A DNA stretch of 64,000 nt, from positions 79,399,332-79,463,331 of the forward strand of contig CM043960.1 of assembly GCA_014529385.2 (NCBI GenBank). The letters are read 5' to 3'. This stretch comes from Adiantum capillus-veneris. Lineage: Eukaryota > Streptophyta > Polypodiopsida > Polypodiales > Pteridaceae. Position numbers and translations under genes: made by a program. How positions within the stretch are numbered: the stretch's first letter is position 1; each line of letters begins with the position of its first letter. The notes under the pieces were generated by a model. It was not told the DNA's origin, did not search any database, and worked only from the letters and a program-made list of their open reading frames with translations. Below, piece after piece: positions 23,616 through 32,682 of this stretch.

Positions 23616-23992
23616 TGTTGCAAAGAAATGGTGCACACGTATAGAAAAAACTTCCAAATGACCGTCTGTCCTTCACTGACCTCCGGCCTCGCAACCGTGC
23701 CTCGTGTGTCAATTGTTTGCTGTGTCGCTTGGCATCAATTGAGATTCCGTTTTTTTATGGAATTAACGCCAGCTGGTACCCCCTACCTCCTTTCTCCTTT
23801 AGCATGCCCGCATAAAATTGGACCGACTGAAATTGATTTTGGGCCAAAAGACTTCACTGCTAAGGAAGGAAAGACTCCATTTGAATTTAGCCTGTAGGCT
23901 AACGCTGAGTTTTGAGTTTTCTGCGTGAAGTAATGCTCGTTCCTTCTCCCTATTGCGGATGACTATGTCGTGAAGAGCTTTCCAAACGCAAT

Positions 23993-24232
23993 ATGGCTAG
24001 CGCGGTGGAGGAGGGGGACAAAGAAGAGAAAGAATATGTGTTGTTGGAGTTTGAAGATGGCTGGCTGCCCAACAGCAATACCCGTTTTTCCCTTTCTGTA
24101 AGCTGCAGGTCTTAAATACCACATGTAACTTGCCATTGGGGAGCATTGCTTTAAGTGATTCTTGTTTCTTCTGTTTTCCAGGGTCTTGGTACCATGAACC
24201 CAATTCTGGTGTTGGAGGACGGCACCAAAATG
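23993..24232 (+). CDS. TFIIIC subunit 6-like gene, first two exons (partial)
   Basis: Exon 1 is 23993-24097 (35 codons, starting MASAVEEGDKEEKEYVLLEF). A GTAAGC donor at 24098 and a TTTTCCAG acceptor ending at 24181 define an 84-nt intron. Exon 2 is 24182-24232 (GLGTMNPILVLEDGTKM), followed by a GTATGC donor. Both junctions are phase 0. The pattern of acidic N-terminus, YVLLEF, then GL.T.NPIL.L.DG.K matches the N-terminal part of the small TFIIIC subunit (GTF3C6/tau-35 family), part of the complex that binds tRNA gene boxes A and B. The expected next exon (GEYEETLGT-like) is not found before the retrotransposons begin near 25.0 kb. Either a long intron continues past the insertions or this is a truncated copy. 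Confidence 0.65.
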
Positions 24233-25009
24233 GTATGCGCTTTGCTTCTTAATGTTTTTGTTGCCCTCTGAACCTGAATATTGTAGAATTGCATTCTACA
24301 GTCCTACTTGAGCTCCTCTCAACCTTACTGTCATGGGTTGTAGTCGTCGAAGGACTTTCAGTGACTATGCCCTTGAACACTTGAGTGATTCCTCCTCCTT
24401 GAGTGTATCTTCCAGAAACAGAATCCCACTTCAGATCTGACTGCTCTTCCAGCATGCTTACATCAAGGCCTCTATTGTTAATGCCTTCATGCAGCTGGTA
24501 TTGAGGATGTCTTCATGCAGCTGTTTACCAATTGTATATCCTAACACAGCCTCAAAGAGATGGTAGCGAATGGGGTTGCCAATGGGGATTTTCTGGAGCT
24601 GATAGTAGCTTGATAATTAAATATCGTGGCAAGAGGAGATTTATTTGCCTGTCTCGTTATCATCTCAAAGGAGTAACTTTGTGAGAGTGCTAGGCTGCAT
24701 TATGGCCGAGTCTGCCCTTGACCACCGAAGTCATGATAGAAACTCAGTACATAGAACTTTTTGTTGACATATGCTCATGTGTGTGCACGTGTGGTGTGTG
24801 TTGTGTTTGAAAGCATATGTTAGTACCTAGTTCTACACCCACTATTGGGCATTGACGATGTTAGTGGGGATGTCGTGGTATTTAGTCGATACTATGCATG
24901 ATGGAGCTGATAGTTATATTGTCTTGTGGGTGACTATCATGGGTCTATACCTTGCACTTTCCTTTAAGGGTGAATCTGGGTTTATCCTGGATTCATCTAG
25001 GTATATAAC

Positions 25010-25012
<3 letters not shown>
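24233..25012. other. Sequence after TFIIIC-like exon 2; possible intron
   Basis: It starts with a good donor (GTATGCGC). No downstream exon of the gene is recognised on the plus strand. A 68-codon minus-strand ORF (24455-24249, SDLKWDSVSGRYTQGG..) has protein-like composition but no recognised domain. It could be part of an unrelated exon. Confidence 0.4.

Positions 25013-25084
<72 letters not shown>
25013..25084. repeat. (GA)n microsatellite, 36 units
   Basis: A perfect GA run. On the minus strand it directly follows the RT motif ..[11 protein letters not shown] of element E, so it marks the point where E's coding sequence ends. Confidence 0.97.
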
Positions 25085-25087
<3 letters not shown>

Positions 25088-25932
25088 GGCCTTGCAACTT
25101 ACCGAGAATATCCTCAATCCGAGGAATTGGAAAGATTCCTGATAGTGATCTTGTTTGAAGATCGGTAGTCTATGCAGATTCGAAACGTGCTATCTTTCTT
25201 TTGCATCAATAAAACTGGAGAGCAGTACGGCGAAGTACTTGGTTGAACTAGACCTTTTCGAGAAGCTTGTTGAATTGCTTCAAACTTTTCTCTTGCCAAG
25301 TAAGACTTGCCCTATAAGGGGGTTAGTTTGGAGGTGAGCTATCCGGTACGAGATCAATGTGATGATCTTCGGGACGTAGCTTTTCTGGAAGAGTGCCTGT
25401 GAAACAGTCTTTATACCTTTCAATAAATTGAAAACGTTTAAGTTTCAAACTAGAGAGGAAACCCTCTACTTCTTTATTTCTTTTTTAATGGATATATGGC
25501 TCACAATAGGAATAGCCAATCCCCAACATCAACAAAATTTTTAATGTTCTTGCCCTAATGCTCACATAATCTGGGGCTGGTTGCCTACGGTACTGCCATG
25601 GCATACCCAAGATGATATCACATCCCCCGATGGGTGTCATAAAAAATGATTCGCGGTCCTTGTACTCGCTAATCAGAAGATTGAGCTGTCCTTGCACGGG
25701 AGTTGCATTGGTAGTCAACCCCTCGAATGCCAATCCGGAAATGACTGGAGTTTCAAGCTGAGTTGGTGTGAGGCCCAAGCGTGCTGCAGTACCCAATGAG
25801 ATAAAGTTGTCCCTTGATCCAAGGTCATAGAGGATCAATTCCCATTGGTTATTCACAGATCCCAGCCCTCTAGAAGTTGATACTTCCCTTTTTTTGTTTC
25901 CGTATTCCCTTGAACATCAGGAATAGAATTCG
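25085..25932 (-). mobile_element. Element E: Ty3/gypsy protease-RT fragment
   Basis: On the minus strand, protease occupies 25856-25485 (LILYDLGSRDNFISLG with catalytic Asp and Gly present; CDIILGMPW). The RT start then lies at about 25400-25085 (EKLRPEDHHIDL in another frame, [38 protein letters not shown]), with a frameshift before [12 protein letters not shown] is cut by the GA repeat on the left, and the fragment is cut by element C's LTR on the right (25933). No LTR of its own is seen. Confidence 0.8.
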
Positions 25933-26558
25933 TGTCACAAAGTGATGACATGTCATGCCCAACTGGAAGAGAAATGGCCGAGTGGACTAGAGAAACTGAA
26001 ACGACAAACTTACGAGCATCAACCATGGGGCCCGGAACCCTAAAAGACAGAAGCTTGCGCTCTGGAAGAGATTTCCGAAAATCGCGTTGACATGCTGACC
26101 TGACAGATTGTATGGATGCTGACATGGCAGATCGTATGCATGCTGATGTGACGGGGCTGTACGGATTTTCAGCGTTTTGGGCTGATTGTGCCACATGGCA
26201 TGCTGCACAAAATTCCGCGATTTGCGCTAGCTTTTGGGAGCAGATGCTTTTGAGGCTTAGTGCTTTTGAACTTGATGCTTTTGGGTATCCCTTGTACTGT
26301 TTATAAGAGCTCTTCGAGCCTCACTCTGCAGAGCATCTGGACGCAGAGTCTGAGAGCAGAGGACTCTCGGGAGATGTACCTTGACGTGATCAATAATAAA
26401 GAAGTATGGCGGCAGTTTTTGGGGCCAGTGCTTCTGGGCATAGAACTCCGCCGTGCCATGTCAACTCTTTCTTTCTCTCTATTTAAGCCCAATGGTTTTG
26501 AAGTTTCTGTTCGTGTGGTGCTATTTATTTCTTGCTTGGAGTGTCCAAGCGTGTAACA
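25933..26558 (+). repeat. Element C 5' LTR (plus strand)
   Basis: Bounded by TGTCACAAAGTGATGACATG and ...GTGTCCAAGCGTGTAACA, 626 bp, with a primer-binding site immediately after. Start and end resemble the element L LTRs (TGTCACAAAGTGATGAC ... AGTGTCCAAGT..GTTACA on their coding strand), so C is a relative. A TATA-like TTTATAAG lies at 26300-26307. Confidence 0.8.
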
Positions 26559-26722
26559 GTGGTATCAGAGCTCAGAAAGATTCTTCTTCTACAAAGGATC
26601 CGATCCCTTCTGCAACACACAGGTTCTCAAGGAGAATTTAATAGAGTAGACAAGACTTTTGTGAAAAAATCTTCATGCCACGACCGCGGACTTTTTAGCC
26701 AGTCCCACCCTTTGTCCATCGT
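26559..26722 (+). mobile_element. Element C primer-binding site and leader fragment
   Basis: TGGTATCAGAGC at 26560-26571 follows the LTR. The leader ends in a phrase (TTAGCCAGTCCCACCCT) also found in element K's leader (48528-48541). The sequence then changes to the protease of element D near 26723, so C is truncated soon after its 5' LTR. Confidence 0.65.
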
Positions 26723-28202
26723 GTTGCAGTTCAAAAATGAACCATCTGTAAGTTCCACCTGAAAAGCTTCCAAACTCTGTTGGGTTGGTAGGTGAAGCTT
26801 GCTGACTAAAGAAGTGCTTACAAAATTTGTGGAACATCCACTATCCACGAGCACATTGATTGGATGTTTGCCAATGAAACCAAGAAGATTGAGAACCTGG
26901 TTGGAAAGATCAATAGGAACTCAGGTGCAATTGTGGGCATTTAGCATTAAGGCGCTAACCACTTTGGATACTTGAATCGCACGAATTGCCTGTTTGCCTT
27001 TGTCCTTTATTGGAGGTGGACAGTGTTCTGAATCTGTAAATGACTCCATATTTGAAATTTGCTGAATATTTGAAGGGTTTGGACGCTTCGGGCATTCATA
27101 CCACCTGTGTGGACCACCACAAATTGTGCACAATCCTGTGCGGTTGGGCTGAGAGGTGGAAGGAGCGATGAAGAGGCTTGCTGCTCTGATGGACCATTAC
27201 GACGGTCGTTACGTCGGCGGTCGGACCGAAACTGTCCTCGATTCCGATTGTTATGCTGGAAGAGGAGCCGTTATATGAAGCTGTTGCTTGGCTAGAGAAC
27301 CGAGGCCGAAAAGACTGCTGTCTAGAAAATTGTTGTCTAGAAGACTGAGGCTGTTGTAGTAAGCGCCGATTAGGATTAAAGTTGCTGGGGCGACCACGTT
27401 GAGAAAAGCAGCCATTGGTTGAAGACTGATTGCCCATGAATGATGTCCGTGTTTGATGATAATTGTCTCCAAGCCGTTCGGCATAAGCAATGGCAGCATC
27501 CAATGTAGTTGGGTTAAACTTTTGCACGTCATTCTTCAGGTTGGGTTCTAGTCCGTCGATGAAACTGTGTAGATTATTCGATGAACTAAGGGTCTCTATC
27601 TCCAGAGTTAGCCTTTGGAACTCTGTGATAAATACGCGGCCAAGGAACCTGTCTGGTTCAGGCGGCAGAGAGCAGACTGGGCATGAAAGTCCACATTCGC
27701 AGGTTCAAATGCTTTGCAAATGGAGCGCAATTCTACGTTGCCACCACAGGAACGCTGTATCTTTTAATAATGAACTGGCGAGTGCAACTTTCTTACTTTC
27801 CACCAAGTCCGTATTGGACATGTAGACCTCCATCTTAAATATCCATTGGTCTAGCACGCGCTTGTCGTGACGACCATTGTATGGTTCTGGCAGCTTAACA
27901 TCGAGCTTCTTTTTCTGTGCGGAATTAAAATTTTTATAGAGAAGCTGTAATTCATTATTGTCTACCTCTGCTGTAGGATCTGGTTTGTCTTCATGTCCGT
28001 CCATTGAAGCTTCTGAAGAAGAGGGTGAAGCAGCAGAAGGGTTTGCTCGAGAAGAAGTGTGTGTCTGTTGCATCTGCTCCAAACGAGTGTTGAGGGAAGC
28101 AAGACTTGTTGTAAAAGTGTGTTGTAAAGCTTCCATTTGTTCCTTGAGAAGAGCAAGCATTTGTGCCTGCTGGCCATCTTCTTCTGCTTGGGACGTCGAC
28201 AT
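26723..28202 (-). pseudogene. Element D gag and protease
   Basis: Gag starts at ATG 28202 (MSTSQAEEDGQQAQMLALLK). Its N-terminal 60 residues look coiled-coil. The capsid region follows (VKLPEPYNGRHDKRVLDQW; AFLWWQR), then a Gln/Ser/Arg-rich stretch and a zinc knuckle (CTICGGPHRWYEC, 27130-27092, spacing CX2CX3HX4C as in some plant Ty3 elements). The protease active site is MLVDSGCSTNFVS at about 26854-26816. There are several frameshifts. RT and the rest are lost at the junction with element C. Confidence 0.8.
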
Positions 28203-28920
28203 GGTTCTGCCTCAGAGAGAGTATCGAGGAGAAGCTGGAGAAGTATGTGGCATGTAGATAGGAGAAGCCGCTACTGAAGATTCGCCGAACTCTGCTATGA
28301 AATCTGGATCCAGGTCTGAATCCTCAAGATCCTCGATCTCGTCCAATGGAGGTGTTTCCTCTGGAGCGGGCGTCAAAGGTGTATAATTTGGAATGAGAAT
28401 CTCCTTGTGAACACGCACCAGCGGTTGGAGTGAAATAATATTGTTGATCACGTCCACTCTGCACTCTATCAGCGAGTAGGCGAGATGAGGGTTCCGCCCA
28501 AGGAGGCTTGTAATGCTGGAGATGCTGCGGCTCGCACGTCAGAACAATATGCCACACCACCCAAGTTTGGAACTATGTCGAGTGGCGGTGGGTGACGTAT
28601 AGTAGGTACTGTTGCGGAACCGGTACAACCTGGGGTACTGGAACTGGTATCTCTGCTGGAATGGGAGCGCTTTCGGGAACTGGAGTGCTCAAAAGAGCAG
28701 GGTCGGGTTTTGGCGAATCGGGAATGATAATAATTTCGGGTTCCGGAGTATTGGGAATTACAATGACTTTGCGTTCCGGCAGGATTTCGCCCGGAATCTC
28801 GTCTATGTACGAGAGGAAGTGGATTGGAACATCGAAGGCATCGCCGGCCATGACGGTGAAGAATCCCGCGCGCGTAGAGTACACCCAAAGCCTGGGAGAG
28901 ATCGAAGCACTGGATGCCAA
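28203..28920 (-). pseudogene. Proline-rich ORFs upstream of element D gag
   Basis: The segment 28457-28212 is in frame with gag and ends in a single TGA a few codons before the gag Met. It is acidic (PPLDEIEDLEDSDLDPDFI). Upstream at 28920-28573 is a 115-codon ORF with a globular-looking start (FFTVMAGDAFDVPIHFL), then repeated Ile/Val-Pro phrases (VIVIP, IIIIPDSP, EIPVPVPQVVPVP). It may be an N-terminal gag extension or a separate leader ORF. No recognised domain. Confidence 0.5.
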
Positions 28921-29254
28921 CGTTTGATGAAAAGCATCGCTGGCTGCTTGTTGGGCATTTTTATCATTTTTTTTAATGAAGGGGTATGTTCACATAAGCT
29001 TAAAAAAATTTGGTTCTTGGGCGGCCACTCAACTCAAGTACTTGGCTGGGCAATTTGAATGGTCTTTACGTTGAGTTGTAAAACGTGAGAGCTTGCTGTA
29101 AGCGTAAAAACTGTCTAGCGTGGAATAAAAAGCCAGGCAGCGCGTATGAATTAAGGACCAGCGAAGGGGTTTTTGAAGAGGCGCTTCAGCGTTGCTGATG
29201 TGGGCTGCCGCTTGGGGAAGGTTGCGATGCAAAGGGTTTCCAGCGAATGGGTGC
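28921..29254 (-). other. Element D leader, proximal to F insertion
   Basis: Non-coding leader of D on the minus strand. The rest of this leader is at 45713-46044, on the other side of the F insertion. Confidence 0.55.
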
Positions 29255-29259
29255 AATTC
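29255..29259. repeat. Target-site duplication AATTC, left copy (element F)
   Basis: AATTC lies directly before F's TGTCACGTG. The same five bases directly follow the last F LTR base at 45707, which shows that everything between belongs to one insertion event plus later nested changes. Confidence 0.8.
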
Positions 29260-30366
29260 TGTCACGTGACACATCCCAACCCTATGTGTCCGTGGACAAG
29301 CTACACCACAACAGGGTTCAGTCAGTTTAGATTAGTAGTGATCTGGCACTTTTGTGAGTCTATTCGTAGACCCTGCATGCCCAGTCACTTAGCATAGATG
29401 CATATCCTCCGGTTGCACACAGCATGATCATCGGAATTCCCATCAGAATCCATTAGCATCAGTTAGGGGAATTTTCCAATGCATTTAGCCTATTTTCCTA
29501 TTTATTGGGATTTTCACTTATTATTTTTAAGTGACTTTCCTACAAAAGTAGGTAGGGCAATTTTGCTAAGTTAATATATAAGCAAACCCAAGTTAGCACT
29601 TTCTGCCATCTGGCAGAAGAGGCAGCAGGAGCACCTTGCTCAACAGGCAACTTCTTAGCAAGACCAACCCCCGCGACTACTCTGGCGTTTTCTCCACAGA
29701 AGACCTAGCGTTTTTGCATCAGATCAGCCTTGGCGATTTGTGCACAGCAGATCAGCCCCGGCGTCATCACGACACAGCAGATCAGCCTAGCGTTTTTGCA
29801 TTTGCAAAACCCCGGCGACAGAAGGACCAATTTCAGCCCTTGGCGTTTTTGGATTTCAACAACAAATTAAGACCGGCATTATTCACCTAAAGTGTAGCAG
29901 ATTCAGCCCGTAAAGACCATCAATTTTCAGCCCTAAGAAACCTCATTTTTCAGCCAAGAAAACGCAGTCAAAACAGTCATTTTCAGCCACCGAAACAGTC
30001 CCGAAATTCAGCAATTAGAAGATCTCAGATTTCAGCCGTCGTCGTCGTCGTCATTGGCACAGACCAAGTTGCATAGTCCATTGCATACGCATTGTACACC
30101 TTTGTGCAATCAAAGAATAGACCACTCTCGCCGACGAGAGTGGGGCCTTTGGAGGAGGGTTTTACAACCCCTCGGGTGTCGTATCTCTTCTCTCTCCTTC
30201 TCTCAGTCTCATTCACTTGCACGCACAATCCATTCACTTTGTTCGTGATCATAGCACTCTCCATAAGACGGAAAGCTCTCTCTTTCCCTAAGAACTAAAA
30301 GGAACCTTGAGCAATAAAGATCACTAATCTTGAGAAAATACAACATTCATTCCGCTGCACCTAACA
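29260..30366 (+). repeat. Element F 5' LTR
   Basis: 1107 bp, from TGTCACGTGACACATCCC to CTGCACCTAACA, followed by a primer-binding site (30368-30378). It shares end-to-end similarity with 32683-33952, and its first 163 bp with 32520-32682. A short trinucleotide run (CGTCGTCGTCGT) lies at about 30038-30051. The unrelated ORFs inside are not conserved between copies. Confidence 0.9.
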
Positions 30367-30367
30367 T

Positions 30368-30378
30368 TGGTATCAGAG
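30368..30378 (+). other. Element F primer-binding site
   Basis: TGGTATCAGAG, matching initiator tRNA-Met complement for 11 bases. The 12th base is G instead of C (the F2 copy at 33954-33965 has the full TGGTATCAGAGC). Confidence 0.85.
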
Positions 30379-30717
30379 GTTTGGAAGTGTTCTGCATTAC
30401 TCAAGGGAAGAACCATAAGAATTTTTTTGCTTGTTTTGATCGCACGAACCCAAGTTTACTTGGGCGTGACGATTCCTAATCGTGTTTTGTTGAAGAGTGA
30501 CAGGAATCCCAAGAAAGAAGGGCTTGTCTAGCCTCCCCTTGTGTCTCTTTTCACTCATTGAGAGCGGACCGTGCACTTAGCGGCCGGCCAATTGACGTGA
30601 GGCGGGGAAAAGCAACCTTGGTGTGAGCGCAAGGCTGCCAAGGGGTGCGCCCGCAGAAAAGGGTAGAACTCGGATGAAGAGAAGATCCTTCTCCAACGCG
30701 ATTTGCAAGCGAAAGAA

Positions 30718-30905
30718 AACCTCAAGAACCTCAAGAACCCAAGATTCTCACGAATCAAAGAAACCCTCACGAACCTCAAGAACCCAGGATTCTCACGAAT
30801 CAAGGACCTCAAGAACCTCAAGAACCCAAGATTCTCACGAATCAAGGACCTCAAGAACCTCAAGATCCTCAAGAACCCAAGTTCCTCGTGAACTTAAGAA
30901 CCCAA
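30718..30905 (+). repeat. Tandem repeats in element F leader
   Basis: About four imperfect units built on CTCAAGAACCTCAAGAACC and AAGATTCTCACGAATCAAG. The F2 copy (34328-34470) has fewer of these and extra AAGTTCCTCGTG..ACTTA units, so copy number varies between elements. The repeat stays open in one frame (LKNLKNPRFSRIK), which I take as a by-product. Confidence 0.8.
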
Positions 30906-30941
30906 GACCCCCAAGATCCCACAAGAACCCACGATTGCAGA

Positions 30942-31643
30942 ATGGTCATCACTCGAAGCGGAATGGATACTTCGCTTGGAGGTGATGAGCATGAGAGACG
31001 CGAAGAAGAATTTTCCTCACCAGGAGGTTTTTCCGACCCTTCCCCATCTACGACAAAGATTGCACGAACTCCTATGGAGGAGTTAGACCAAGAAAGAGAA
31101 GCAGAAAAAAAGGCTTACGAAGAACGAAGGGCAGCCATAGATCGTGAATACAAAGAAGGAATGGCAGCCATAGCACGTGAGAGCGAGCAAGTACGCTTGG
31201 AAGCCAAAGCAAGAGAAGCAGAATTTGATCGAGAGAACAAAGAAATGGAAGCCAAGTTTGATCGCGAGAACAAAGCAATAAGGCAAGAGATGTTGCGACT
31301 CTTTTCTCAAATGCAGGCATAGATGCAACAAGATCAGGAAAAGAAGACTCTCTCAGTCTCTTCTTCTCCAAAGCATGATACACAGGATTTGCATGATTGT
31401 GTGAAGCATAATGATGATTTGATTGACAATGATAAGCATGATGATTTGGATGCCAATGATTTGCATAATGATTTGGATGACAAAGATAAGCATGATGATT
31501 TGCATCATCAAGATGTGATTTCTCACAAGCATGATGAATTTCATGAAGATGATGTGATTGTTCACAAGAATGATGTGTTAGTTGATGCTTTTTCTAGCGA
31601 AGCTAACCTCGTTGTAGATTCGATCAATCGCCAAGATCGATAA
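30942..31643 (+). CDS. Element F ORF1: coiled-coil, then His/Asp-rich repeats
   Basis: It starts at ATG 30942 (MVITRSGMDTSLGGDEHERR). Residues about 40-125 form a long charged coiled coil with internal repeats (EAEFDRENKEMEAKFDRENK). An in-frame TAG (31320-31322) separates it from 107 more codons in the same frame, in which DKHDD/DLHND/DDKDKHDDLHHQD repeats dominate. The F2 copy keeps the same start, so the ATG is likely real. It sits where gag should be and may act as a minimal gag-like protein, but it has no capsid signature or zinc knuckle. The His/Asp repeats could bind metal (inference). Confidence 0.6.
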
Positions 31644-31779
31644 TCACCAAGAATCGATCTTGGCTTTCGAGTCGAGGTCCATAGATCCCCCACAAGAAGA
31701 TTCGATAGATCCCGAAGAACCGATCTTGGCTCTCGAGCCTTGGTCCAGAGAACCCTCATAGGAAGTATTATGTGTTCGC

Positions 31780-32508
31780 ATGATTGATACGCACGCATGG
31801 TTCGAGTGTTTCATTCGTGAAGGTTTCTTGTATTTTAGTCAGCATCGTTATGTGATCCCTTTTCCTAGGCATGACATATTGTATGTTGAGCATGTTTCTC
31901 TCATGGATAAGCACGAATGTATGCGGATTGTTCATGAAAAGTTGAAAAGTTTGTATGTAAGGAAGTCGCATTCCATGTCTCTTCCTTGGCATGACACAGT
32001 TTCCGAAAGAGCACATGATAGTATGAGCACCAAGCATGGGCATTTCCATTGTGATTTGCCACAGTTGATTGATTTCGATCAAACAGAAAAGATTCGACCG
32101 CATTGTTTGCATGTGTTTGATGAACGGGTTGTCACTCCATCTCTATGTTCATCTACATTGCATGCACAGTCTTTAGAGAAGACAAGATTTTTTTCCTTCA
32201 CTTTACATGGAATGGGTATGTTCATGGTTTTGTGTTGGAGATGGTTTCAGGAATTTTCAGCCATGGAGATTCTTGAAAAAGAAGAAAGTAGGACTCTAGA
32301 CGCAGTTGAAGCACGAAAGGATATTCAAACGACTTTGTGTCGCTTTCGGCGCAGCCCAAAGAAGAAGGCTTTGCAGATCTTTATGAAGTTCAAGTACCGC
32401 ACGACCCACACATCAAAGTGGGCCGGCGAAGAGTCCCTTCCAAGATTCCGGATGCTGTTGGTGATCTCCCTCGACGCCGTACAGTTCGGTACCAGTACCT
32501 CACATTGA
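31780..32508 (+). CDS. Element F ORF2: unrecognised 242-residue protein
   Basis: An intact open frame starting MIDTHAWFECFIREGFLYFS. It is rich in His, Phe and aromatic residues (HRYVIPFPRHDILYVEHVSL; FFSFTLHGMGMFMVLCWRWF), which gives one hydrophobic stretch near residue 145-155. After about residue 185 the composition becomes basic. The +1 frame there (PHDPHIKVGRRRVPSKIPDAV) looks equally coding, so a frameshift is possible. It lies where pol would be but has no RT or integrase motif. Function unknown. Confidence 0.45.
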   Translation: MIDTHAWFECFIREGFLYFSQHRYVIPFPRHDILYVEHVSLMDKHECMRIVHEKLKSLYVRKSHSMSLPWHDTVSERAHDSMSTKHGHFHCDLPQLIDFDQTEKIRPHCLHVFDERVVTPSLCSSTLHAQSLEKTRFFSFTLHGMGMFMVLCWRWFQEFSAMEILEKEESRTLDAVEARKDIQTTLCRFRRSPKKKALQIFMKFKYRTTHTSKWAGEESLPRFRMLLVISLDAVQFGTSTSH

Positions 32509-32519
32509 AAAGGAGGGGA

Positions 32520-32682
32520 TGTCACGTGACACATCCCAACCCTATGTGTCCGTGGACAAGCTACACCACAGCAGGGTTCAGTCAGTTTAGATTAGCAGTG
32601 ATCTGACACTTTTGTGAGTCTATTCGTAGACCATGCATGCCCAGTCACTTAGCATAGATGCATATCCTCCGGTTGCACACAG
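32520..32682 (+). repeat. Element F 3' LTR, first 163 bp
   Basis: Starts TGTCACGTGACACATCCC right after the polypurine tract and breaks off at GCACACAG, where a second complete LTR begins. The remaining part of the F 3' LTR is probably the 45174-45707 segment. Confidence 0.85.

Larger units (their letters stand above)
30379..32519 (+). mobile_element. Element F internal region (no pol)
   Basis: Leader with repeats, a coiled-coil ORF, a His/Asp-rich continuation, a separate 242-residue ORF, then the polypurine tract GAAAAGGAGGGGA (32507-32519) at the 3' LTR. There is no protease, RT or integrase motif in any frame. At about 2.15 kb the internal region is far too short for gag-pol. This is a non-autonomous LTR element that would need enzymes from a relative. 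Confidence 0.75.

Noticed and set aside
24852-25142. ORFs with Arg-Glu or Ser-Leu repeats on both strands
   Set aside because: They arise from the GA microsatellite at 25013-25084.
30703-30891. ORF with repeated LKNLKNPRFSRIK
   Set aside because: It follows the leader tandem repeat; unit number differs in F2 and it lies upstream of the conserved ORF1 start.
30623-30985. Plus-strand 120-codon Arg/Ser-rich ORF resembling an SR protein
   Set aside because: Composition comes from the leader repeat in a second frame; no RNA-binding domain and not kept in F2.
31353-31565. Minus-strand ORF rich in Ile/Met (apparent hydrophobic protein)
   Set aside because: Antisense reading of the His/Asp repeat region of F ORF1.
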